A stretch of 33,621 bases of DNA from contig JAYWEQ010000079.1 in NCBI GenBank assembly GCA_043779185.1, positions 1 through 33,621 of the forward strand, read 5' to 3'. The DNA comes from JAYWDA01 sp043779185 (GTDB taxonomy: Bacteria > Bdellovibrionota > Bdellovibrionia > Bdellovibrionales > Bdellovibrionaceae). Each line of letters opens with the position of its first letter. Position 1 is the stretch's first letter. Below are positions 16,780-24,670 of this stretch, piece by piece. Under the pieces are notes generated by a model. The model saw only the letters and a list, made by a program, of their open reading frames with translations. It was not told where the DNA came from and made no database searches. A program made the translations under genes and the position numbers.

Positions 16780-17788
16780 CTCTTGCGATCAGGATCTTGC
16801 CTTCAGCTTCTAAACGGCGTGCGGCATTAACGATTTCCTGCTGAGCTCCTTCAACATCTGACAGACGCGATGGTCCCATGTTTGATAAATCTTCCTTGAG
16901 CATTTCGGCTGCCCGAGCCGAAATATTTTTGAAAATCTTGCCACGAATGTCTTCGCTGGCCGTCTTGAGGGCGAGCAAAAGTTTTTCGTTGGGAATTTCC
17001 TTGAGCAAAGTTTGAATGCCGCGGTCGTCGATTTTTGTAATATCGTCGAAAACGAACATTAACTTTCTGATCTCTTCAGCCAGCAACGGATCTTTTTCTT
17101 CTAAACGTGACATGATTGAAGTTTCAGTGTTTTTATCCATGACGTTAAGCATTTCAGCCACCGGCTGAACGCCACCCAGGGAAGCCTGTTCAACTGTCGC
17201 TGTATTAGCTAGTTGATTTTTAAGCACGCGATCGATCTCTGCAATCAACTCGGGGTCAACGTGATCTAAGTTTGCCATCCTTAAAACCACTTCGGCTTGT
17301 AGGGCTTCTGGCAATCGTTTTAAAACCTCACCCTTTTTTTCCGGCTCAAGATGGGCCAAGATCACGGCGACAGTTTGTGGATGTTCATTCACAAGGAATG
17401 TCGCTAAAGATTTCGCATCGACCATCTCTAAAGACTCTAAAGACCTTGCGCCACCCGACGAGATATTTAATCCACCCAAAATGCCTCGGGCTCTTTCTTC
17501 TCCTAAAGCATCGATGATCGAATCTTTATTTGAAACAGCTTCTGAAAAAATATAATCTTCAGTTTCACTGATCATTTCATAAAATTCTTCTAGCACTTTT
17601 TTAGTTACATGCACTGGAACGACGCGATATTTGGACATTAAATTGATTAATTTCCGAATGTCGCCGTCTTCCATATTTTTAAATAAACTTTTTAAAGCAT
17701 CTTTTCCCAAATAGTTGATCAGGATAGCGGCTTTATCAAAGCCCCTTAATGTTTCATACTCGATATTTTCGGCCTTAAATATTTTCAT
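16754..17788 (-). CDS. fliG: Flagellar motor switch protein FliG
   Basis: C-ring protein that binds FliF and the stator MotA, generating torque and switching. The chosen ATG gives 344 residues and forms a TAATG overlap with fliF, with AAAGGA upstream; a longer frame begins 27 bases earlier inside fliF but has no better start signal. Features seen are the N-terminal RGFDKAAILINYLG, the middle-domain EHPQ motif (NEHPQTVAVILAHLEP), EVVLRMANLDHVDPELIAEI, and the C-terminal torque helix region FVFDDITKIDDRGIQTLLKE with alternating charged residues. All parts of a normal FliG are present. Confidence 0.97.
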   Translation of the reverse strand: MKIFKAENIEYETLRGFDKAAILINYLGKDALKSLFKNMEDGDIRKLINLMSKYRVVPVHVTKKVLEEFYEMISETEDYIFSEAVSNKDSIIDALGEERARGILGGLNISSGGARSLESLEMVDAKSLATFLVNEHPQTVAVILAHLEPEKKGEVLKRLPEALQAEVVLRMANLDHVDPELIAEIDRVLKNQLANTATVEQASLGGVQPVAEMLNVMDKNTETSIMSRLEEKDPLLAEEIRKLMFVFDDITKIDDRGIQTLLKEIPNEKLLLALKTASEDIRGKIFKNISARAAEMLKEDLSNMGPSRLSDVEGAQQEIVNAARRLEAEGKILIARGGSEDAMV

Positions 17789-19440
17789 TAAGGTCCATCC
17801 TTTCTCACCAGCCACATGCCAAAGGCGTTCGAAGACTTCTCTTCGTCTTTTTGCATGATGCCCATAATTCGATCTTTTAATAATTCAGCTTCAGCTTTTT
17901 CTGGATCCACAGACTCTTGTAAGATAGGCAGTGCTGTCGACATTCCTGGTAATGTGCTGTCCACGGATTGCAACTCTTCAAGCTCTTCAATGGTTCGCGG
18001 CAACATTTCTTCCACTGAATCCTGGAAACTATCCGTAATCCATTGCATGAACGGACGGACGACGATAAAAAAGAATAAAGCTAAACTGAAACCCAGAAGC
18101 GCCCATTTAAACAAGGCATGCAAAAGTTTTCGTCGCTCTAGATTTGTTAACAATCTTTCAGCTTCCGAAAAATCTTCCGGTTGAAATTGAATATTTTCAA
18201 TTTTAACACTGTCCCCGCGAGCCGCATTAAATCCCACCGCACTTTTAACAAGGGATTCATACTTGGCTAGCTCTTCGGCTGACCGAGGCGCCCACTTTGT
18301 TTCCGTGGTCCCATCTTCTTTAATCGTATTTGTTTGAACGCCATCGACGACCACGGCTACGCTGATCCGCTCTAAGGCGCCAGCCGCTTCTTTGATATTA
18401 CGAGTTGTTTTTGGAACATCATAATTGGTTGTCTTGATTTCTTTTTTGACATCTTGTTTGAAACCCACTTGTCCTGCGTCTTCGGCTCCCGGCAGATTTG
18501 ACCTTGAACCCGGAACTCCGGCTGGATTTGTTCTAGCTCCGTCCAATGATTCTTCTTCGGTTGTCTGACCACGAATCGCCGTGCGATCTGGATCCACAGA
18601 CTCTTCCACAGAAGAAACGACTTTGTTGTTTAAAGTAGCGTTCACTTTGGCAACCACTTTGGCATGACCGACAACTTTTGACAGGATGGATTCAATGCGA
18701 CCTTCAAAATCAGATTCGACTTTTTGTTTTAAGTCATTGATGTCCGACGAACCCGCTGTCGATCCATCGCTTTGACGAGTGAGGACTTTTCCCCGCTCAT
18801 CTAATACGGTCACACGATCTGGGTCCATCGCTTCAACAGCATTGGCCACCAAGTAACGAATGCCTCGAACCTGTTCGGCTGACAGCTCTTTACCTTGATG
18901 AAGCTCAACAACCACCGAGGCAGAGGCCGCTGCGCCGTCTTCTAAAAATGTTTTTTTAGCAGGCAGTGCCAAGATCACTTTTGACTGCTTCACGGCTGTC
19001 AAAGTATTAATTGCTCGCATCAACTCACCTTGTAGGGCTCGCTGATAATTGATTTTTTGAGCGTAAGAGTTAATACCAAAATCTTGCTTATCAAAAATCT
19101 CGAGACCAATATTTCCCATTTTAGGTGAGCCTATTTCAGCCATCAAGGTCATCTGGGTCGAATGCAATAGATCCTTAGGAATGGCAATGGTCTTACCTTC
19201 ATCGCGCAGCTGGAAAGCGATATTTTTTTCCGTCAATTTGGCGATGATACTTGAAATTTGATCCGACGGAACATTGGTCAGCAGAGGAACATAATCCCGA
19301 CCGGTCGCCATGATTGTCATGGTCGCCAGTGCTGCGACAGCAATCACTGTGACCGCAATGACAGAAAGTCTCTTGGTCGGGCCAAGATTTTTAAAAAACT
19401 CTCTGAACTGCACTACTAATCCACCGAAAATCTTATTCAC
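17788..19440 (-). CDS. fliF: Flagellar MS-ring protein FliF
   Basis: Builds the MS ring in the inner membrane around the export gate. The 550-residue protein has a first transmembrane helix at about 25-45, YscJ-type ring-building motifs (VPSDQISSIIAKLTEKNIAF, KINYQRALQGELMRAINTL, ASASVVVEL, VRGIRYLVANAVEAM) and a variable polar periplasmic insert. A second transmembrane helix follows (FKWALLGFSLALFFFIVVRP), then a cytoplasmic tail rich in acidic residues that contacts FliG. Starts with GTG preceded by AGGAG at 5-6 nt. The downstream fliG ATG overlaps its stop. Confidence 0.97.
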   Translation of the reverse strand: MNKIFGGLVVQFREFFKNLGPTKRLSVIAVTVIAVAALATMTIMATGRDYVPLLTNVPSDQISSIIAKLTEKNIAFQLRDEGKTIAIPKDLLHSTQMTLMAEIGSPKMGNIGLEIFDKQDFGINSYAQKINYQRALQGELMRAINTLTAVKQSKVILALPAKKTFLEDGAAASASVVVELHQGKELSAEQVRGIRYLVANAVEAMDPDRVTVLDERGKVLTRQSDGSTAGSSDINDLKQKVESDFEGRIESILSKVVGHAKVVAKVNATLNNKVVSSVEESVDPDRTAIRGQTTEEESLDGARTNPAGVPGSRSNLPGAEDAGQVGFKQDVKKEIKTTNYDVPKTTRNIKEAAGALERISVAVVVDGVQTNTIKEDGTTETKWAPRSAEELAKYESLVKSAVGFNAARGDSVKIENIQFQPEDFSEAERLLTNLERRKLLHALFKWALLGFSLALFFFIVVRPFMQWITDSFQDSVEEMLPRTIEELEELQSVDSTLPGMSTALPILQESVDPEKAEAELLKDRIMGIMQKDEEKSSNAFGMWLVRKDGP

Positions 19441-19492
19441 TTTTGCTCCTGAAATTGAAGTCCCACTTTAGCCCTCAGCAAATATTATTCTT

Positions 19493-19831
19493 TTAGACCT
19501 GCATTTTCATAATTTCTTGATACGCATCGATAATTTTATTTCTTACTTGCACCATCACACGTAAGGCGATGTCTGCTTTTTCAGTGGCAATCATCACATC
19601 AGCCACGTTATCAGTTTTTCCAGTCGCTAAGTCCTGAGCCCCGCGATCAGCCGCCTTTTGCAGCTGATTCACATTGCCCATGGCTTCCTTTAAAGTATCT
19701 GCAAAGCTGGTTGAGTTTGATGTGTCAACTTCACCCGTGACCGAAGGTTTTTGTATGCTGATGGATTTCGAGTCGCCGATGGCACCCGTTTGTAAAAATC
19801 GATCCGCTTTTCCGACAGTAAAACCATCCAT
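19493..19831 (-). CDS. fliE: Flagellar hook-basal body protein FliE
   Basis: Small export substrate that joins the MS ring to the rod. At 112 residues it is of family length. The C-terminal half has the FliE hallmarks FADTLKEAMGNVNQLQKAAD, DVMIATEKADIALRVMVQVR and NKIIDAYQEIMKMQV. The N terminus is variable. The ribosome binding site is not ideal (AGGAAGG about a dozen bases away, GGTG nearer). It lies 85 nt after flgC, a longer gap than elsewhere in the operon, with a weak promoter-like pair in it. Confidence 0.95.
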   Translation of the reverse strand: MDGFTVGKADRFLQTGAIGDSKSISIQKPSVTGEVDTSNSTSFADTLKEAMGNVNQLQKAADRGAQDLATGKTDNVADVMIATEKADIALRVMVQVRNKIIDAYQEIMKMQV

Positions 19832-19850
19832 GGCTACACCGAACCTTCCT

Positions 19851-19878
19851 CTAATATTTTACTCTAACCTACTGTTAA
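19851..19878 (-). promoter_or_regulatory. Possible internal sigma-70 promoter before fliE
   Basis: TTAACA, 16-nt spacer and TATTAG on the minus strand, about 20-45 nt before the fliE ATG, in the widest gap of the early operon. The -10 match is weak (4 of 6), so this is only a candidate secondary promoter. Confidence 0.3.
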
Positions 19879-19916
19879 TTCCTAGCCTCTAGCTGTTCTC
19901 ATTATGAAACAGGACC

Positions 19917-20360
19917 TTATCGACCAATCTCTAAAGCACTGAGCGATAAATCCTTTTGAGCCTGCATCGTCGAGACATTGGCCTCATACGCGCGGCTGGC
20001 CTGAATCATATTTGTCATTTCTTCCATCAAATTAATATTTGGGTAGGCCACGTAACCATCTGGATTTGCATCAGGATGGTCAGGCTCGTATTTCATGAGT
20101 GGTGCTTTTCGGTCTGAAATCACATCCGTCACTTGCACCCGCTGCATATCGTTTCTTGGATCTGTCGCCATGATAATATCGCCAAAGGTCTTGGCTTCGG
20201 GCATAGCTTCAAAAACAACGTCTTTTCGACGGTAGGGGCCGCCTTCAGGAGTTTGCGTCGTATTGATGTTTGCGATGTTGCTTGAAATGGTATTCATGCG
20301 CATTCTTTGCGCGGCCATTCCACTTGAACTGATTCGCATTCCTTTTAAAAAATCAGACAT
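19917..20360 (-). CDS. flgC: Flagellar proximal rod protein FlgC
   Basis: Rod subunit exported into the periplasm. The 147 residues match the family from end to end: RISSSGMAAQRMRMNTISSN and IANINTTQTPEGGPYRRKDV at the N terminus, EPDHPDANPDGYVAYPNINL in the middle, and EEMTNMIQASRAYEANVSTM with LSALEIGR at the C terminus. GGAGG precedes the ATG at about 5 nt. Directly follows flgB, 25 nt away. Confidence 0.97.
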   Translation of the reverse strand: MSDFLKGMRISSSGMAAQRMRMNTISSNIANINTTQTPEGGPYRRKDVVFEAMPEAKTFGDIIMATDPRNDMQRVQVTDVISDRKAPLMKYEPDHPDANPDGYVAYPNINLMEEMTNMIQASRAYEANVSTMQAQKDLSLSALEIGR

Positions 20361-20385
20361 CTTGTCCTCCGCCTAAATCAAACTC

Positions 20386-20793
20386 TTATTTTGTTTCCGA
20401 AGCTGCATATTTTAAAGCTGCCATTTTTTTATTGATCAACTGAATCGCCGTTTTATATAAAATAGCATTTTCTGAAAGTGCTGACATTTCTTTTTCAAGA
20501 TCCACCGAGTTGCCATCGTTATTAATAGCTCCTTCTGGATTGTCATAAATCTCGGGCCGGACACTGGGATTTGATCCCCCTGTTGCGAAATGATCTGGGT
20601 GATTTGCACTTAGGCTTCGCGTTCCATCAAGATCAATCGCCCGAGCTAAGGCCTCTTCAAAATCAAGTTTTTTAGCGTGATAGCCTGGTGTTTCCGCATT
20701 GGCGATGTTTGAAGCTGTTAAGTTATGGCGCATCTGTCGCATATTGATCGAAGTCTGTAGCGCCGCGGTTGTTTTATCAAAAAGTCCGCTCAT
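20386..20793 (-). CDS. flgB: Flagellar proximal rod protein FlgB
   Basis: First rod subunit above FliE. The 135-residue sequence has MRQMRHNLTASNIANAETPG and YHAKKLDFEEALARA, the internal GNSVDLEKEMSALSENAILY and the C-terminal AIQLINKKMAALKYA, all typical of FlgB. Its ATG overlaps the stop of the upstream AAA+/Fis gene as ATGA, with GAGGG at 7 nt, so the regulator-like protein and the rod protein are translationally coupled. Confidence 0.96.
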   Translation of the reverse strand: MSGLFDKTTAALQTSINMRQMRHNLTASNIANAETPGYHAKKLDFEEALARAIDLDGTRSLSANHPDHFATGGSNPSVRPEIYDNPEGAINNDGNSVDLEKEMSALSENAILYKTAIQLINKKMAALKYAASETK

Positions 20794-21638
20794 AAGAGTC
20801 CCTCCTCTTTGTAATCTTGAATCTTGTTTCTTAAAGTTCGGATTGAAATTCCTAAGATTTCAGCAGCCCGTGTGCGGTTTTGATCCGTGACTTTCAGTGT
20901 TTGAATGATCAAATCCCGTTCAACTTCCGCCAGCTTTTTAATTGGTAAAGCATGCGGTGATAAAGACACGCGATCGTTGGTTTCGATATCGTCTTCTTGG
21001 ATATTGTGACTTTCAGAAAGAAGAACTGCTTTTTCTAAGACGTTTTCCAGTTCTGAAAAGTTTCCCGGCCAATCCCAACGGCTGAGCTTAAGGAAGGCGG
21101 CTTCGCTTAAGTTCAAATTCGATTTATTATGTAAAATTTGGTAAACACCCAAAAAGTGCTCTGATAACACCGCGATATCTTCCTTCATTTCCTTCAACTC
21201 AGGCAACTTCAGTGTCGCTACAGAAATTTTAAAATAAAGATCTGATCGAAAATTTTGCTGCCCCACGAGGTCCCACAATGAAGCTCGAGTGGTGAAAATA
21301 GTTCGAATCTTTTTCGATGGATTTTCAAGCCAAACCAATATTTTGGATTGATCCGAAAAAGACAGTTGTTCGATATCTTCGACAATGACGGTATCGATCA
21401 ATTCTTGCGTGACAGAATGATAAAAATCGTCAAAGTCAAAATCACGACCTTCAAAGATTCGACAACCATGGGAGGCCTTTCGGTTAGCCAAGTTTCTGGA
21501 CCATGATGTTTTACCCGTTCCCGCCGCCCCATAGATCAGGATGTCGGTATTGGCTTTTAGAACTTTTTCAGCCTGGAGCGCCAATTTAGTAAGGGCTTGG
21601 CTACGAAATTTTAATTGTCCAAAATCGATCAAACTCAT
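20790..21638 (-). CDS. Degenerate NtrC-type AAA+ protein with Fis HTH, no GAFTGA, no receiver
   Basis: Resembles flagellar sigma-54 activators (FlbD/FlgR/FleQ class) but is only 282 residues. Seen: Walker A GAAGTGKT (37-44); a Walker B-like TVIVEDIEQL (83-92) where canonical proteins have LFLDE, so D-E reads E-D; the arginine-finger region FRSDLYFKISVATLKLPEL (130-148); WPGNFSELENV (190-200) with Ser for the usual sensor-II Arg of the NVRELEN motif; and a C-terminal Fis-type HTH NRTRAAEILGISIRTLRNKI (254-273). Between Walker A and B there are only about 40 residues and no GAFTGA loop, the element that contacts sigma-54. No N-terminal receiver is present. It should bind DNA but probably cannot remodel sigma-54 holoenzyme by itself; partner or antagonist of another activator is inferred. 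Overlaps both neighbours by 4 nt. Confidence 0.88.
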   Translation of the reverse strand: MSLIDFGQLKFRSQALTKLALQAEKVLKANTDILIYGAAGTGKTSWSRNLANRKASHGCRIFEGRDFDFDDFYHSVTQELIDTVIVEDIEQLSFSDQSKILVWLENPSKKIRTIFTTRASLWDLVGQQNFRSDLYFKISVATLKLPELKEMKEDIAVLSEHFLGVYQILHNKSNLNLSEAAFLKLSRWDWPGNFSELENVLEKAVLLSESHNIQEDDIETNDRVSLSPHALPIKKLAEVERDLIIQTLKVTDQNRTRAAEILGISIRTLRNKIQDYKEEGLL

Positions 21639-24418
21639 TTTGTTTTCCCTACCATCGCTGGAATCCTTTTTAGATACTTTTTATAGTTGGCCTGCCAATT
21701 AACTCCCTTAAGCTCTTCTTGGGTCAATTGTTGCCAAACCCCTGTTTTATCGTTTTTAAACTCGCTCCAAACATTGGCTGCTTTTTGAATATCACCGCGG
21801 TCAAAGTACATTTTTCCCATCTGATATCGAATCGAACCTAAGGGCTTTTTTTCCTCGTACAGGTCCAAGAGGTCTTTAAAGGTCGCAATGCATTTTTCCG
21901 ACTCTTTATCATTGAAGTAAAGTTGGCCTAGCTTTTCTAAGGCCGCGGCATGGATCGTTTCTGAAATATTTTTTGAGTCCTTCATCAGTCGATCAACTTT
22001 TTCTAGGGATTTTTTTGCGTCTTCTTTTTTTCCAGCTTTGACTTCAAGTTCAGCTAAATCAAAATAGGGTTCTGCCAAAAGTGATGGCTGCCCCTGCCAT
22101 GTTTTAATTAATTCAGTCAAATATCGAATCGCTGAGTCTGAATCACCGCGCTTATCTAAAAGTTTGACGGCTAAGGCAACCCTTTCGATCTGGTCTTCAT
22201 CGGGCATTTTTTCTGGATTTTTAATATTTTTTAAATACTCGTAAGCTTTATTCATGTGCCCCTGATAAGCAGTGACACTAGCAAGCCTTAGATTCAGGCT
22301 ATCAATCGAAGGCAAATGCTCTTGCACAACTAAAGCTTTAATTTTATCAGTTGTCATGGCCGCGTAATAGGAATTCAAAACTTCTTGATAATATTTTTCG
22401 GCCTCTTGTTGGGCTCCGCCTTGTTCAAAGGCTTTTCCTAAATAAAATGAAGTGTCTAAGCGCGGTGACCCTTTCAACCAATTATCGGCAAACTTTTGAT
22501 GAGTTTTTAAACCTTCAATAAATTTTCCACTTTCCACTTCCTCACGCATTTTATCATTAATATTGCCAACAATTCTTTTCTTCAGCTGATTTTCATCGAC
22601 GCCTGTGGGATTGAGCTGAAAAAATTTGACCAGAAGGTCGACAGCCTTAATATAATCTCCTCGTTGATTATAGCCTTCGGCAATCATCACCGTTGCAAAC
22701 TGCTGGATATGCGGGATATCTAACTTTTGCGACAAGGCTAAAATTTCTTTGACCGTTGTATCGACATCCTTCGCCTTCATTCCCTTCATGCGCGCACTGA
22801 GCAAACGCAGCCGAGCAATAATGACACTGGGGCTTTCTCCATAACGGAAGTAGGTTTCAAGGTAGGCGCCAATCACGCGAGTCTTATCAGCTCCTAATAT
22901 CTCCATCAGCTCGCCCAGTCGGGTCAGGGCAAAAGGCGCATGGTGGTCTGAAGGAAATCGTTTTGCAAATTCACGATACACGTCCATGCTTTGACGATAT
23001 TTATCCATCATAAAAAGTGACTCAGCCTGATTGTAAAAAGCATTTGGTAAAACAGACTGCCCCTGCGGATAAACCTTCAAAGCTTTTTGATATTCTTCAA
23101 CAGCTCGCGGAAAATTTTTTGCCTGAACAAAAATATCGCCCTTACGGTAAGCTGCTTCCATTTTAAGATCAGTTTGAGGAGAATTATTTTCGATATCGTC
23201 TAAAGCTTGGAAAGCTTCATTAAATTTGTTCAGCTTAAGGTAGGCTAGGGCCACTCCCAGCCGAGCAAGGTCTTTTGAAAAGACATGCGCGTCACCGTAA
23301 CGCTTATTCTGAATATGTTCATTTAAATTTTTGATCGCAGCCAATGTGTCGCCACGATCCAGTTGCAAATAGCCACTCATTAAAGAGACTCTTTCCGCTA
23401 GAATAGAGCCTGGAAACTTTCTTATAGCTTCCTTGTATTTTTCAATGGCCATATCGAAATCAGCCGCCCGATTATCATTCTGCCAAATTTTATAAAAGAT
23501 GTCGGCTGTCATAAATGAAATGACTTCATTATATTGGGACTCTGGATATTTTTCTTTAAACCAATCTAATGTCTTTAAATAGACCTGAAATCGACCTTTT
23601 TTAAAGAGTGTCAATAAAAGACGGGCCTGTTTGTTTTCGTCTGTGTTATTGGGATTAATACTGTATTCCGGAACAGCCGCTCGAACTTTTTTCCAGTTCA
23701 AATTATCAAGCTCTAAAATCGGAAAGGGAATATAGTAGTTATCTTTACTTTTTAAAATTGAAAATTCTTTTATTTCATAGTCTTTGATAGAGAATCGCTC
23801 AAATCCAGGATCGCCTCCGTCAAATATTCCCGAGCGAACTTCCGCTTGCGCTAATGTTTGCACCGGAGCTTCAGCCATCCCTACGGGTCCCTTATCATTT
23901 ATAATTAAAACATCCGCGGTGGCAGGTTTTCGCCCTTTTTTAATGCTTGTTTGGATATTTATCTGGCTATTTATCTGGGCAACCTTCTTTGATTTTTTTT
24001 CGGCAACTTTTGCCGGGACTAATACCTTTTCCGTTCCAACAAAAAAATCGACGATCAATCTTGAAGGTTGATCTGTTAAATAATCAAAACTTTCAATATT
24101 GTCCTGAGCAAGCTCAAATAAAACCAATGTTTTTTTATCAGGACCGGCTTCAACTTTCACTGATTTAACAAAGGGGCTTTTGAAGTTTTTTAATTGGGTC
24201 GCCACAGAATCATCGAGGGATTCCAGTGATAATTGCATAAAATTCTTTTTATTCAGAATGACTTTTTTTAAATCATAGTCCCAGGACTCTCGTCCAGTGA
24301 ACTCGACGTGAACCGTGTCGTTTTGATTTGTAATTTGACCTTTGATGGCCGACGCTTTTGCACCAGCCCATGGTCCTAACGATGCAACAACTATCACAAA
24401 AAGAATTTTTCTAAACAA
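21635..24418 (-). CDS. Exported AMIN-like plus TPR repeat protein at head of flagellar operon
   Basis: A 927-residue protein with a signal peptide (hydrophobic FVIVVASLGPWAGA, probable cleavage after an Ala-rich site near residue 24). A beta-rich AMIN-like domain follows at about 27-125 (VHVEFTGRESWDYDLKKV, LSLESLDDSVATQL, SRLIVDFFVGTEK), then a Lys-rich linker, then from roughly residue 270 a long array of TPR/Sel1-like helical repeats, e.g. AVEEYQKALKVYPQGQ, SMDVYREFAKRFPSD and CIATFKDLLDLYEEK. It therefore acts in the periplasm as a binding scaffold. The beta-domain-plus-TPR layout resembles Campylobacter PflA, a motor scaffold, but homology is not shown. Start is TTG with GGAG 7 nt upstream; no ATG is available there. 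A sigma-54-like promoter precedes it, and it overlaps the AAA+/Fis gene by 4 nt. Confidence 0.88.
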   Translation of the reverse strand: MFRKILFVIVVASLGPWAGAKASAIKGQITNQNDTVHVEFTGRESWDYDLKKVILNKKNFMQLSLESLDDSVATQLKNFKSPFVKSVKVEAGPDKKTLVLFELAQDNIESFDYLTDQPSRLIVDFFVGTEKVLVPAKVAEKKSKKVAQINSQINIQTSIKKGRKPATADVLIINDKGPVGMAEAPVQTLAQAEVRSGIFDGGDPGFERFSIKDYEIKEFSILKSKDNYYIPFPILELDNLNWKKVRAAVPEYSINPNNTDENKQARLLLTLFKKGRFQVYLKTLDWFKEKYPESQYNEVISFMTADIFYKIWQNDNRAADFDMAIEKYKEAIRKFPGSILAERVSLMSGYLQLDRGDTLAAIKNLNEHIQNKRYGDAHVFSKDLARLGVALAYLKLNKFNEAFQALDDIENNSPQTDLKMEAAYRKGDIFVQAKNFPRAVEEYQKALKVYPQGQSVLPNAFYNQAESLFMMDKYRQSMDVYREFAKRFPSDHHAPFALTRLGELMEILGADKTRVIGAYLETYFRYGESPSVIIARLRLLSARMKGMKAKDVDTTVKEILALSQKLDIPHIQQFATVMIAEGYNQRGDYIKAVDLLVKFFQLNPTGVDENQLKKRIVGNINDKMREEVESGKFIEGLKTHQKFADNWLKGSPRLDTSFYLGKAFEQGGAQQEAEKYYQEVLNSYYAAMTTDKIKALVVQEHLPSIDSLNLRLASVTAYQGHMNKAYEYLKNIKNPEKMPDEDQIERVALAVKLLDKRGDSDSAIRYLTELIKTWQGQPSLLAEPYFDLAELEVKAGKKEDAKKSLEKVDRLMKDSKNISETIHAAALEKLGQLYFNDKESEKCIATFKDLLDLYEEKKPLGSIRYQMGKMYFDRGDIQKAANVWSEFKNDKTGVWQQLTQEELKGVNWQANYKKYLKRIPAMVGKTK

Positions 24419-24464
24419 CGGCCTGCTCCATCCTGGATGTTGACTCGAGTCTCAGACAAGTTAA

Positions 24465-24482
24465 CAGCACAGAATATGCCAA
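24465..24482 (-). promoter_or_regulatory. Candidate sigma-54 promoter for the basal-body operon
   Basis: On the minus strand TTGGCA and GTGCT have GG and GC separated by exactly 10 nt, the required -24/-12 geometry; TTGGCA matches the -24 consensus and GTGCT matches TTGCW in four of five positions. The predicted start of transcription is about 37 nt before the TTG of the AMIN-TPR gene. Confidence 0.6.
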
Positions 24483-24544
24483 GTTCGAAGCATCTGGATG
24501 AAGGGTTTAAGCGATCTTTTTTTGAAAAAGGCCCACGTGTTTTT

Positions 24545-24556
24545 GTCAGGCCTGAC
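24545..24556. promoter_or_regulatory. Perfect 12-bp palindrome, candidate activator site
   Basis: GTCAGGCCTGAC is self-complementary over all 12 bases. It is centred about 95 bp upstream of the predicted sigma-54 transcription start, a normal distance for an enhancer bound by a dimeric Fis-type HTH. Further TGAC/GTCA half-sites occur over the next 60 bases. Confidence 0.45.
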
Positions 24557-24591
24557 AAGCTGATGACATCGACAAAAGGCCAAAGCTTTTT

Positions 24592-24622
24592 TTTGACGAA
24601 TTCTGACCGTCAAATTTATTCT
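24592..24622 (+). promoter_or_regulatory. Candidate sigma-70 promoter overlapping an inverted repeat
   Basis: TTGACG, 18-nt spacer and TATTCT precede the small lipoprotein gene by about 50 nt. The -35 element lies inside an inverted repeat, TTTGACG and CGTCAAA separated by 9 nt, so a bound dimer would occlude or touch polymerase. Confidence 0.42.
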
Positions 24623-24670
24623 CTTTTAAGCCGATAAGTCCAAGAGACAACAGAGGAAATAGGCATCGTC

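Noticed and set aside
24437..24637. A 66-codon plus-strand open frame between the divergent flagellar and Mla-like operons
   Set aside because: No ribosome binding site, no recognisable composition, and it runs across the candidate sigma-54 promoter, palindromes and sigma-70 promoter, so it is most likely chance.
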